Positions 23,368-37,002 of a stretch of DNA of 64,000 nucleotides are shown in pieces. The notes under the pieces are model-generated. The model saw only the letters and a list, made by a program, of their open reading frames with translations. It was not told the DNA's origin and searched no databases. Each line of letters opens with the position of its first letter. Within the stretch, counting starts at the first letter, position 1. The DNA is from Thamnidium elegans (Eukaryota > Mucoromycota > Mucoromycetes > Mucorales > Mucoraceae), in the NCBI GenBank assembly GCA_025201345.1, contig JAIXMG010000014.1, positions 558,001-622,000 of the forward strand, in the 5' to 3' direction. The position numbers were made by a program, and so were the translations under genes.

Positions 23368-25500
23368 ATGACAAGTGAAGATATCGTATCGGTAAATAGG
23401 GGTAATGTCAGTATTTCAACTCAATTTGCAGATGAACATACATCATTACTTCCTGTAGATAGCAATACATCAACCATCATGGATAATAGACCTTGTACTG
23501 TATAACTATAAACAAAAAAGAAAATGTATAATCTTTCTTACACTTTTTATTTTTATATAGCTTCCTTTATCGATCCAAAAAATACCATCTATCATAAATT
23601 CAAGCAATCTAATCTATACGCTCTTTTACCCTCAATAATACTTGGTTGCTTTATTTGGTTTGGAATCACACCAACTGATGAATTAACCGTTACGTCGATC
23701 AGATTATTAGCTGTATTTATGAGGTATTTTTCTTTTATTTATATTTTTAATAGAAATTAATTCTCTTTCCAGTTGTATATTTGCTTTAATCACTACATCC
23801 GTTGATATTTCAGTACTTGTATTAAGCGCACTTACACTATTATCCCTTACAAAATCGTTCCAATGTGTAGATCATACTACAGGAATGAGTACTGAATGTA
23901 GATTATGTGGTGAAGAAAATCCTTTAACTGGTGTACCATATGATTGTTCTGGTGGTAAAGAAGCCTTTCATCATTCATTGGAAGGGTTCTCTAGTTCAGT
24001 TGTCTGGCTTATATTTGCTGCATTTCATTTAGGAAAGGCTGTCGAAGTTACTAAACTAGGCAAGAGAATTTCCTTAATTATGATTCGCTCTTTTGGAAAA
24101 CGAGTTATAGGTCTTGCTTATGCTATCCTTTTTTCAGGTACAAATCAAAAAACTATTAAGATTATTTTTTTTTACGCAAGGTATACTTTTTTTTTTTAGA
24201 AATCTTATTAGCTCCTTTTGTACCAAGTAATACTGCCCGTGGAGGGGGTATTGTTTTACCCGTTGTTCATTCTATTGCCACAACATTAGGTTCCACACCT
24301 TCTCATCAACCAAAAGTTGGCGGGTTTTTAATGTTGGTTGGCGCACATGCAAATTTATTATCTGCTTCCATGTTTTTAACAGGTACAAAAGAAGAATTAT
24401 AATACAAGGAATAAATATTTAAATATAAAATAAATAGGCATGGCTCCTAATCCCATCGTAATTGCTAAAGCGAATGTATTATATCCTGAACTCCAGTTTA
24501 ATTTCATGACTTGGATTCAAGGAAGTTGTGTACCTGCTTTATTCTGTGCTGGTATTTTACCTCTTGTTCTCTCTTGGTCATGTGGTCTACTCAAATCAAA
24601 GACAAATGATGAAGAAGAATCTCAACAGTTAAAAATAGATGGAGATAATATTGTTCAACATGCTGCTAAAGAGTTACAAGAGATGGGTACTTTATCTTTA
24701 AAAGAATTGGTAAATAGATACATATATTTTTATTTTTTTATTTATTTATTTATGATTTTTTTTTTATAGCAACTTTGTTTTGTACTTTTTGTTTGTCTTG
24801 TTTTATGGGTGACTTCGGGTTATACAAATATAGATTCTACCCTGGTTGCGTTGGTAGGCATTGTAGCTTTGTTACACATGGGAACAGTAGAATGGTCTGA
24901 TGTAGCCAATAATAAGAATGCCGTAAGTATTGTTTTTTTTAAAAAATAAAATAGTCATTATACTGAATACTTCCCTTTTTTTATTAGTGGGAAACATTAT
25001 TTTGGCTTGGTGGATTTGTAACGATTGCAAGTCAATTATCAGAAGCAGGAGCCTCACAATTCTTGGGACACAAGATATCTGCTGCCATCACACACTTAAA
25101 GTTACCTGCAGTACCTGCTTTAGCAATTGCTTATTTCCTTACGACATTTATGTTTTCTTCTCTGAGCGCACATACGGTTGCGTTTGTAGCCACCTTTTTA
25201 GACGCAGGTTTTGCTTTAGGTGCAAACCCAAAAATCTTGACTTGTTTATTGGCTTATTTTGGCGCATTGGGTGGTTGCATGGTAAGAAATTAGTATAATA
25301 TATATATATATATATATACTCTTATACTAAATAATATATACTAGACCAATTTTTCTACTGGTAGTTTGGCAATGTATTATGCACCTGGTTACGTTACTAG
25401 ATCCAAATGGTTCATTATTGGTGGTCAAATGGCACTATTTTACTTGGCAGTTTATTTCACTATCGGAATGGGATGGTGGAAGTTACTAGGATGGTGTTAA
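23368..25500 (+). CDS. DASS/SLC13-type anion (dicarboxylate) transporter
   Basis: Eight exons (23368-23494, 23561-23723, 23773-24137, 24200-24382, 24438-24709, 24770-24922, 24988-25281, 25345-25500) give 570 residues. A short soluble N-terminus precedes about a dozen hydrophobic segments, starting at LYALLPSIILGCFIWF. Diagnostic features include the SNT substrate/cation motif in PFVPSNTARGGGIVLP, a second reentrant region around SLSAHTVAFVATFLDAGFALGANP, and SLAMYYAPGYVTRSKWF near the end. The closest family I recognise is the 2-oxoglutarate/malate translocator branch (plant DiT1-like) of the divalent anion/Na+ symporters. Substrate is likely a dicarboxylate or similar anion, but that is inference. 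All splice sites are GT-AG and phases match. There is no SPX domain, unlike fungal phosphate transporters of this superfamily. Confidence 0.87.
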
Positions 25501-26053
25501 ACTATAGATAGACTTTTTTTAATACTTATACCCCGCAATAAATCATAACATCATTTTTTACAAAAAAATAATTTTATTAAATATGCTATTGTGTGGTACA
25601 ATATTCAAGTATGTGCACTCAGCCAAAGGGTTTTGGATCGTAGTTTACAATATATATGACCTGTTGTAATATGATAAATGATACATAACTAAGGGGGTTT
25701 TTTTTTGGTTTTTTTTTTTGTTTCTGAAAAATAAATAAAAATATAGTGTTAAATCTTAAAAATCATAATGACGTTTTGAACTTTTTTTTTCTTTTTTTTA
25801 AAAAAAAGTAAAGCAAAAAAGATATCCTTACTGTAGCTTAGCAACTTAATTATGAGCAACTGACCGGCCTATTTAAAAAGGTGAGTACAGGAAAGTTTAT
25901 TTTATTTTTTTGACATGAAAAAAAAAAAACCACCAGTCATTTTGAGTGATTTTTTATTATTTTGAAACCCAATGTTAGATCCTTTTTAATTAAATATCAT
26001 TCCGTTTCGTTTTTCTTCTTTTTCACCTTTATTATTTTTTTTTTTTAAAAAAA
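25501..26053. other. Intergenic region, promoter of the PFK26-like gene
   Basis: No ORF of note. Contains repeated T-run/A-run junctions (25786-25808 and 26037-26054), the second directly abutting the start codon of the downstream gene. Confidence 0.5.
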
Positions 26054-28066
<2,013 letters not shown>

Positions 28067-28099
28067 CTTTTTTTTAATAATAATAAAAATAATACGCAT

Positions 28100-30019
28100 T
28101 TAAAAAGCAAATCTATGTCCTTTACGTTGCATATAATCATACTTGGATCTACAAGCTAAATCAGAACGCCCAGTATTCAATTCTTTAGCAATTAAAGGCC
28201 ACATACTTTTTTTTGATGTTTTACTCTTTTGTAATTTGACTTTTTGTACAATTTCCAGCAATTGCATTTCTTCTTCATAAGACCAAGCCCCTTTGGTAAC
28301 GTCAGGTTTTAATGTATACATCCATCTCTTTCTACATTGTTTTGGTGTTCGGCCATGTATCATTTTAGCAATTTGAGGCCATGAAGATACTTCTCCCTGT
28401 TCATTTTTATATGTACTAACAGCAAATTTTAAGGCTGTATCCTCTTCTTCGGACCAAAAATGTTTACGCTCAATATCATCATACTCTTCATCTATATTAT
28501 CCTTACGTTGAGCATTCCACCATTGCATCAGTTGATCGGGTGTACGAGCAGGTAAATAAGTCATACGAATTGCTGTCCAATTTGGTCCAAACATTTGTAC
28601 TCCTTCCTTTATAAGCGACTTTTCAGTATCTGTCAATCTCTCGTTCTTGATAATAGGTGGGTCTGCGTCCTTAAATTTTAAAACGCGGTGCCATCGATAT
28701 GAGCATTGTCTCTTTGTTCTATTAGGTATATGATTTAAAATTATATCCCAATCCTCTATTCCATGCTTATTTACTAATTTTAGCAACAATTCATCTTCAT
28801 CTTTAGACCAACTTCCTTTTTTGACTTCTTTTACTGAGAGATGTTCATCGTACTGATATTTACATTGACGAGCATCTCTAGTAGGGAAGTTCTCAGCTAT
28901 ATTCTTCCAATCATTGTTATCTAAAGCCCCCTTTTTCTTTAGTTGGTCCTCAACCAGATGTTTTAATTCTAAAAGTTCTTGTTCGTTCCAAGGTCCAATC
29001 TGATGTAATCTAATACTTTTGTTTGAAGATATTCGTACACGGATTTCATGACCAAGCCATTCACAAACCAATTTAGCAATTCTTGCTCTCCACGCGGGAT
29101 CGTTTTCTTCTTCTCCCTTTTCCAATAAGCTGCCATAAATGATCTCAAACTCTCTATCTTTACGCACCGTCGTCCAAAACTTATGAAAGCAATTTACACG
29201 ATTTCTACCAGGTAATCCTTCTGCTACTTTTACAAAATTACCTTGACAATGATACACACGTTCCCAAAACAACCTAGTCTCTTCATCAGTCCAAGGCCCT
29301 TTATTTAAAGCCGGATCTAACACGTTCAGCCAAACCAAACTACATTTCAGCGGTGATCGACCCGGTAACCCTTCCGCCACCTGTTTCCAGTCCTGACCAA
29401 GCATAATAGTTCTCCGAAGCAACACATCGAGTTCATCTTGTGACCATTTCTCTCTGCTTAAATTAGGGTTTAATTTAGATTGATAATGACCTCGTAACTG
29501 AACACGACCTCGCCAAGGTAAATAATGGTTAGCAATCTTTGTCCAAGCCGAACCAAATTGTTCATATCCTTTTATTAACAATTCGTCTTCAGTCTTAGTC
29601 CAAGGTCCTGCAGTTACCTTAGCAACACTTGTCCATTCATTAGCAATTCGTCTTGGAGATCGTTGAGGTAAATACCCTTCACTAATCTTACTCCATTGTC
29701 CTTCTCCAAACTCTGCAATACCCTTTTCAAGCAAGTTTTTTTCTGATTTACTAAACGGTCCTCGTTTTAAATTAGGGTTTAATATATCGGTCCAACGTGC
29801 TTGGCATTGACCTGGCGATCGTGTAGGTAAACAATGCTGAACAAATTCACTCCATTTTTTGCCATTGTGTTTGACATAGTTTTGTAATAATTCGTCTTCC
29901 CAAGGTAACCATTTTTCAGGTGCATTGTGAATAAAACAGCGAGGTTTACTTAGGTTGTTGAGCAGTAATAGTGACAATCGTTTTATGGGGACGTTCCTTG
30001 GTATTAACACTGCAAACAT
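28100..30019 (-). CDS. Ten-repeat Myb/SANT DNA-binding protein
   Basis: A single uninterrupted 639-codon exon, unusual among intron-rich neighbours. Ten Myb/SANT repeats can be counted along nearly the whole protein, each with spaced aromatic residues and the pattern G-P-W-(T/S)...E-(D/E)-LL...W..IA..(L/I)P.R...QC...W. Examples start at LPWEDELLQ, GPFSKSEKN, GPWTKTEDE, EKWSQDELD, GPWTDEETR, GPWNEQELL, GSWSKDEDE, ERLTDTEKS, HFWSEEEDT and GAWSYEEEM. Repeat arrays of this kind bind DNA, as in Myb, SNAPc4 and Reb1. The first ~30 residues (MFAVLIPRNVPIKRLSLLLL...) are basic and hydrophobic without acids, resembling a mitochondrial presequence. There is no acidic activation domain. Nuclear versus mitochondrial role is unresolved. 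Confidence 0.85.
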   Translation of the reverse strand: MFAVLIPRNVPIKRLSLLLLNNLSKPRCFIHNAPEKWLPWEDELLQNYVKHNGKKWSEFVQHCLPTRSPGQCQARWTDILNPNLKRGPFSKSEKNLLEKGIAEFGEGQWSKISEGYLPQRSPRRIANEWTSVAKVTAGPWTKTEDELLIKGYEQFGSAWTKIANHYLPWRGRVQLRGHYQSKLNPNLSREKWSQDELDVLLRRTIMLGQDWKQVAEGLPGRSPLKCSLVWLNVLDPALNKGPWTDEETRLFWERVYHCQGNFVKVAEGLPGRNRVNCFHKFWTTVRKDREFEIIYGSLLEKGEEENDPAWRARIAKLVCEWLGHEIRVRISSNKSIRLHQIGPWNEQELLELKHLVEDQLKKKGALDNNDWKNIAENFPTRDARQCKYQYDEHLSVKEVKKGSWSKDEDELLLKLVNKHGIEDWDIILNHIPNRTKRQCSYRWHRVLKFKDADPPIIKNERLTDTEKSLIKEGVQMFGPNWTAIRMTYLPARTPDQLMQWWNAQRKDNIDEEYDDIERKHFWSEEEDTALKFAVSTYKNEQGEVSSWPQIAKMIHGRTPKQCRKRWMYTLKPDVTKGAWSYEEEMQLLEIVQKVKLQKSKTSKKSMWPLIAKELNTGRSDLACRSKYDYMQRKGHRFAF

Positions 30020-30588
30020 GACTAAAAAAAAAAGAGTAAAAAAAAAAAAAATTGCGCTGGTTTAAAAGTATTGTTTATCCAAAATTGGTAAAGAACAAAG
30101 TGTTGTATAATATGTAACATTATAAACTTTTTTTTTGTGACTAATAAATGCAGATTCAATTTCGATGGTTCACATTTTGAACTCTATAGCAATGGTTACA
30201 AACTGTATAATAAACTATATACCTATACGCCTAAATATATATATAGGCAGTTTAATGGTAGTACACGCCTAGGCATTAATGTTATAAAATAGGCACGTCA
30301 GATTTTTTTTTTCAGTATCAGATATTCTAAAAATGTAAACTTACATTGTAAGCATCAACTAGTTTTTGATACTAGGACTTGAGAAGGGTATTACTGTCTT
30401 CGGGACCTTGAAGGAACTTCATGATTCATAATTTCATTCCAGGAAATAAAATGCATGTTTCGGGAAGAGTTGATACCTCTTTGCCATAAAGTATTGCAGG
30501 ATTGATTTAAACAATGCAATAAATTAAATAAAGAAGCACCGTCGATTCTTACATTCTCCGTATTGTTTCCGGAGCAATTGGAACAGGT
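30020..30588. other. Intergenic region
   Basis: Upstream flank of the Myb gene, AT-rich, no ORF or repeat recognised. A T-run near 30613-30632 marks the boundary with the following relic. Confidence 0.4.
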
Positions 30589-31171
30589 CTATTTTTTTTT
30601 AAATATTTTGTAAATTTTTTTTTTTTTTTTTTTGAACCCTGTGCGAGTGTAATATTCAGCTGTGGAGTACTTTCTTAATTGATGAGGGTCGGTATCGTGT
30701 CCATCGGAAGCAGTAAAAATGTTGATTTGGCCGGAATCAACACCCCATAAAAGAAAACGTTCGTTTATTTCTTCGGGCGTAAAATCATTCTCGTTTAGAT
30801 TAGGAAGTTTATTCGATTGTCTTTCAGGACCTGTCAGTATAAAATCAATGTCATAACTATCCGTTCGTACCATATTAGTGAGCATTTGCTTTCCATTACT
30901 ATAAAGTGATAGAACGTCAATGTAAAGCTTTGTAACACTAGCATTGTTGTTATACTTACTAATTAAGGTCAAGCCTTAGGCGTTCGAAATCAAATACTTG
31001 GCTAAACAATAATGTTGCTAGTTCCTGTTTATTTTCGCCGTCATCATTTTCATCATCATTTTCATTTTCGTTATTTTCATTTTCGTCATTCTCATTTTCG
31101 TCATTATTTCGATTTTGATTTCGATTTAATATATCCATTAGTATTTGGGTTTCTCTTTGAACTTTAAGCAA
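30589..31171 (-). pseudogene. Fanzor/TnpB-like relic (RuvC-I region)
   Basis: Two minus-strand frames form one decayed coding region. The upstream piece (31171-30959) holds an Asn/Asp/Glu-rich linker. The downstream piece (30972-30589) reads ...MVRTDSYDIDFILTGPERQS... ERFLLWGVDSGQINIFTASDG... LRKYSTAEYYTRTGF before a poly-Lys run at a T-tract. The WGVDSG... TASDG segment followed by STAEYY..(T/S)G resembles the RuvC-I region of eukaryotic Fanzor (TnpB-related) nucleases, where a catalytic Asp sits in a (V/I)DPG-type motif. The remaining RuvC motifs are missing. Recognition is by pattern memory only. It could instead be another uncharacterised transposase-like family. Confidence 0.35.
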
Positions 31172-31863
31172 TAAAGATCTTAAATGCGCAATATCTATTT
31201 TTTATATATTTGCGAGTGAATGAATATATTGGAACGAGAGAGAGAAGCTTGTATTTTTTTTATAGATAGCGCCATATTAGGTCTGAAACAATCTTGAATT
31301 CTTATATTTAAACGATTCTCGTTATTTTCGTCTAGGTATTAATTATCCTTCATTGTTATTCGAATATTCAGGGGAAAAATATAATAATGAAAATAATAAA
31401 TTGATTGTTGAGATAATAATAAAACCTTATCATCTTTTCTTTCTCTCCTGGTAGATTAATTACAACAACATATCTGATTATAGAAAATGTATTATTATAT
31501 CGCTTTTAGCTGTTACATTATGCTTTGTTATACACATATTTATCAATCGTTATAACGCAGTACAAAGGGATCAAAGTAATATGTAGCTAACATTATAAGT
31601 TGACAGCAGGTATCATCACGTGTAGTGTGGGCTTCAGTATGGTAATATTCACGCGTCTTTGTAAAATTGTTTTTATCTATTCATACAGTCTAACATGTGT
31701 CTTTTTTAAAGCAGTTTCTTCTTCGGTATGTTCTGAATTCTAGTAAGGTATGGACATTCTCATCTCATTTGTATCATTGTTTTTTCTAAAATCTATTCAT
31801 TTGTTAGTATTTTTTCTCTCTTTTAAAATCATAAGGTACGCGTGTTTTTGTTAATAATTATAT
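31172..31863. other. Intergenic region left of the MULE-like element
   Basis: AT-rich, no ORF. The last nine bases (TAATTATAT, 31855-31863) are the left copy of the target duplication flanking the next element. Confidence 0.5.
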
Positions 31864-32843
31864 CAGTTTTCTTAGAGAACACGGCGGTGTGTACATAAGG
31901 TGTCTTGGATCGAGCGCCCCGTGTTGCGAAAAAATAACTGCGTGCACTCCCATTATCAAAGAAAACTAATACATTAGAGTTGTTTGTTATTTTTGTTATT
32001 TTATATTACTTATACACACCATAAAATATTTAAAACCATTTTTTATGTCTCGTATTCATACTATACTTTGTATTTTATTATCTTTCTCTGAAAATATAAA
32101 GGAAATAAGGTAGATAAAATATAGTTTATTAAGAGAAAAAAAAGTTATTATTCTTCATCGGAAGATTCGATTACAACAAGCTCGTCTTTTTCTGCGTCAA
32201 AAGGCTTATCTTCTGTATGTTTGGGAAATTGCCAAAAGAGATTCCATGTCGATTTAAACAAAGTGGCATAGGATCCGTCTACGTGGAAGTACATATGGCT
32301 AACAGAAGGATATGACATACGCCTATGGCCGAACTCGACAATCAACCAGAGTGCATTTTTTATATTTTGAAGGTGGTATGGCCGTACTTTTACTTTTGGT
32401 TTTACAGGAACCTTAAGTGAGTGGTTCATAAAGACGTCTTTTATTCCCGGCGTCGAGATATGTACATACAGGTATGCTGTAAGTATCCGCAACAACTTGA
32501 ACACAGTCAGGATAGTCAAACCAAATAAACATGATCGTTCTTCTATACTCATACATATCTAATTTGATGCTCGTTTCTAAGCTGACAACGTCGAAACCAG
32601 AATCTTTACATACATGTTCTTGTTGGATTCACATTCTACGAGCATATCTTTCTTTACATCCCTATACCTATCTTCATTGAGCTTTTAAACTTTTGTTTTG
32701 ACGCAGTTCAGGAACCAAAACTTTCTCGGACCACGGGAGTGCACGTAGTTATTTTTTCGCAACATGGGGTGCTCGATCCAAGACACCTTATGTACACACC
32801 GCCGTGGTCCGAATGATTTGCGCCGTGGTCCCTAAGAAAACCG
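31864..32843. mobile_element. MULE-like DNA transposon, 980 bp, with ~100-bp inverted repeats and 9-bp TSD
   Basis: The ends read C(A/G)GTTTTCTTAG inward. About 85-100 bp of inverted repeat follows, including GACCACGGCG/AACACGGCG, GTGTGTACATAAGGTGTCTT, GGATCGAGC, TGTTGCGAAAAAATAACT and CGTGCACTCCC. The right arm has an extra ~22 bp duplicating the ACCACGGCG motif. Both ends are flanked by the perfect 9-bp direct repeat TAATTATAT (31855-31863 and 32844-32852). Long TIRs with a 9-bp target duplication are the hallmark of Mutator-like elements. The interior holds a degenerate coding segment but no recognisable transposase, so it is probably non-autonomous or a decayed autonomous copy. Confidence 0.72.
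32148..32640 (-). pseudogene. Degenerate coding region inside the MULE-like element
   Basis: Going down the minus strand, one frame reads SGFDVVSLETSIKLDMYEYR... FIWFDYPDCVQVVADTY... KRRLYEPLT before a stop near 32415. A second frame continues KVPVKPKVKVRPYHLQNIKN... VSHMYFHVDGSYATLFKST and ends in an acidic tail (VVIESSDEE) at 32148. A single frameshift near 32410-32430 would connect them. The combined ~165 residues match no family I know. It may be a piece of transposase or a captured host fragment. Confidence 0.4.
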
Positions 32844-32852
32844 TAATTATAT

Positions 32853-33159
32853 TATGATTCATATTCTCTAACATGCTTTTTAACAATAGTGTCTTTCCAC
32901 TTTACTTCCTGTCTTTGATTTTATCGCGTTAAGGCTGGAATTCCCCATTCAAAGCAACCTTTTTTATATGATTATTTCTACACATTTTTATCCAGTAAAA
33001 TTTTATTATTTTGATACTAAGTAATAGGCTTTTTATATCGTTTTTGACCCCAAAGAGTACCCCCAAATACCCCAGCTCCTTTCTCCCATTCCCAAAAAGG
33101 AGAAGAATCAATCCCCGATGTTTACAAATAAAAAAGGAGGGAGGGAAGAAAATATAATT
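32853..33159. other. Short intergenic spacer downstream of GSK3
   Basis: No feature recognised; a purine-rich stretch (AAAAAGGAGGGAGGGAAG) near 33130-33147 lies just after the GSK3 stop codon. Confidence 0.4.
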
Positions 33160-34673
<1,514 letters not shown>

Positions 34674-34859
34674 TACTCGGGAACTATAAATATCGAAACA
34701 CATTAGTTAATTTTTTTTTTAAAAAAAAAGTTGTTATAAGAATTTTTTACATTTGTAATTTATTTGTTTTTAAAAAAAAAGAAAAAAAGGGTTATGGGAT
34801 TAAAAAAGAAAAAAGAAAAATATACAGTGCTTTGCGTTTGAAAAGGAGAAAGATGGACG

Positions 34860-35380
34860 CACCAGGTTTTTCGTAAAACCAACCACTATATGCCCCCCAT
34901 AGCGCACTTTCAATAAAAAATATACACTCGCGTTGGGAAAAGAAGTAAAAATTATTTTGACCAATAGTTGATTTTACATACCCTTTTGTTCGTGTAAGGC
35001 CTTCGAGTGCAAGGTATCTCAGGTCTTCCAGAACCAGACCAGACAGATGAACAAATATACCACATATTTTTCGAAGAATTGATGTCCCGAGTAAACATTC
35101 TTCTAACATAGCAATAATAGCCGTTCAGCACTATTACGACAGTTTCAGCAATATCCACAAGATCTTTTGTTTGGTGCAATATATTTTCGTAAGAGCGATT
35201 CATTTCCCAATAAACAAACTCACGTAGAATTAGATTTCATAGTCCATCCTAATATACCACGATTGATCACGTCTCTAAAACGAGCCTGAGGAGGAATAGG
35301 ACAAAGTTGAGGTATCACTACCTTTTGAACGCCTCCCTGATCTTGAATATTTACAACAGAGTTCTTTTATCATTTTCTTT
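34860..35380 (-). pseudogene. Unrecognised broken gene
   Basis: A minus-strand exon at about 35370-35232 reads VNIQDQGGVQKVVIPQLCPI... FRDVINRGILGWTMKSN and stops at a good donor (GTGAGT). Further down, NRSYENILHQTKDLVDIAETVVIVLNG and, in another frame, LEECLLGTSILRKICGIFVHLSGLVLEDLRYL... SALWGAYSGWF look coding. The frame change between them, and absence of a start or stop context, suggest a decayed gene or transposon fragment. No function. Confidence 0.3.
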
Positions 35381-36325
35381 TAAAAAGTTCAAATTGATTG
35401 TACTTTATCATATACTGAAGATGATGTTATTATATATAAGACAATAAAAAACAATCTGGTTTATTACTATAAAGCCAGATGTTTCTACAAATTGGTGGTA
35501 CCATACGGACTTATTTTGGGTTGTATATATTTTTATTCGTTTTACTTGGTGTACCATTCCGAATGGGAGCAGGATTATACACGCACAAGAGGCACGCTAC
35601 TTGTCACACACCCAAATTTAAACCAAACTTGTTCGACTCAAATAGTTACATGCGAGGAAAAGGATAATTGATAGTACTGTAAAATATAACGAATATTGTT
35701 TGTCTTTTTATTTCTCTAAATTAAATAAATTTCCTGAACCGGTATAGATAAACAACAACAAAAATATATATCTTTTCCTTTATACCCAGTTTTACATTAT
35801 TCAAAATACATGCATTACTGGAACTTTTTAAAAATGTACTCAATAGATTATTAAAGTCTAGTCGATCTGAGGGATGTATGTATAGGAAAAACCTATCTTA
35901 TATATAATTAACCTCCTTTTCATTCTTTCAAATGCATAATAAATTTGGAACTTGTACAAGACCAAGGGTTCGCCTACATCAAAATAAAAACACTGACCAA
36001 TACTTATATATCGTATGTAAAAGAACTCTTCAAAAAGTAAAACCAGCTACGTTCATTTTAGGGTAGTATTGGCCACGAAAATATCCGCGGTGGGAATATA
36101 ATTGACAATGTAGGTGACATCAAACCTATCGAACGTCTCCCATAAAAGAAGAAGGACGTTAGGACGTCGTTATAACCCCGATAATTATCCTATTTATTAT
36201 TACTCTTATGCTCTTTACTATTAAATATACTTGCGTTCAATATGACTTTATATGACTATCTATTATTTTTTTTACTGTAACTGTGTAAATCAATGCTGAC
36301 TCAAGTTATTCTTTTTTTTTATCGC

Positions 36326-36420
36326 TTAGTTCGGCAATTTCTGAAAAGAAGTACTTTTCACGCCTTTGTGTATGGCAATTGCTCTAAAAGAACAGTATCC
36401 GTCCGTGTGAGCATAAGACA
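36326..36420 (-). pseudogene. OTU-protease-like fragment
   Basis: The minus strand reads SYAHTDGYCSFRAIAIHKG. The D-G-x-C-x-F-R-A pattern is the active-site block of OTU cysteine proteases, which also occur in some fungal transposon polyproteins. Only this block is present and frames break on both sides. Weak, pattern-only call. Confidence 0.25.
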
Positions 36421-36724
36421 ACAAAAACTCTAAAAAAATACAAGATAATGAATGAAGAAGAAAGTGAAAACAAGAAGTCAATTTAATAGAAAAAAATACC
36501 TTATGTTTTTTTTGCAAAACTCATACATAGTACGGTGCACAACTACAAAAGGATGGTATAATATCGTGCGGGTGAGTATTGAGACCACCCGTTCATTTTT
36601 TTTTTGTGAGTATATATTGGAAAAAGGTATAAAAATTAAAAATAGCCAGCGCAAAAGTGCGCTGTGATGCGATACAAGAGTCAACTACACATATTCGTAC
36701 TCTTACGAAATGAAATTGCTTATG

Positions 36725-36805
36725 AATATTATGAACAAGTACGAGAATATCAAAGGGGGTTTATTTTTATTGTGGATAATGATACATTGTTCATACCAAT
36801 TGATG
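36725..36805 (+). repeat. Dispersed repeat, second copy at about 4193-4272
   Basis: Both copies share ATTAT(A/G)AACAAGTACGAGAA, then TCAAAGG, a TTTAT stretch, GGATAA, ATACAT and GATG in the same order, roughly three quarters identical by eye. Here the frame reads YYEQVREYQRGFIFIVDND; the other copy reads YYKQVREAQR. This suggests remnants of the same protein-coding mobile or multicopy gene. Confidence 0.45.
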
Positions 36806-37002
36806 GGCGGTCGAATAATGAACCAAACTAGATAAATACAATAAAAACGTATAGTGATAATCATTAATGCCGTGAGTACCATTAGACTCCCATTTCGTAT
36901 AATATGTAGTTTATAAGCCAATGAAATTCGCTCATTTAAAATAATTTCAGAGATTTTTGAAAAATAAGAAGGTTTTCTTTTCAATACTTTTATAATTAAA
37001 AA

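Larger units (their letters stand above)
34674..37002. other. Intergenic region with scattered relics
   Basis: GSK3 promoter side, then decayed sequence. It contains the minus-strand relic at 34860-35380, an OTU-like fragment near 36330-36420, and a dispersed repeat at about 36725-36805. The frame at 35479-35667 (+) has no family. The rest is AT-rich without recognisable content. Confidence 0.45.
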
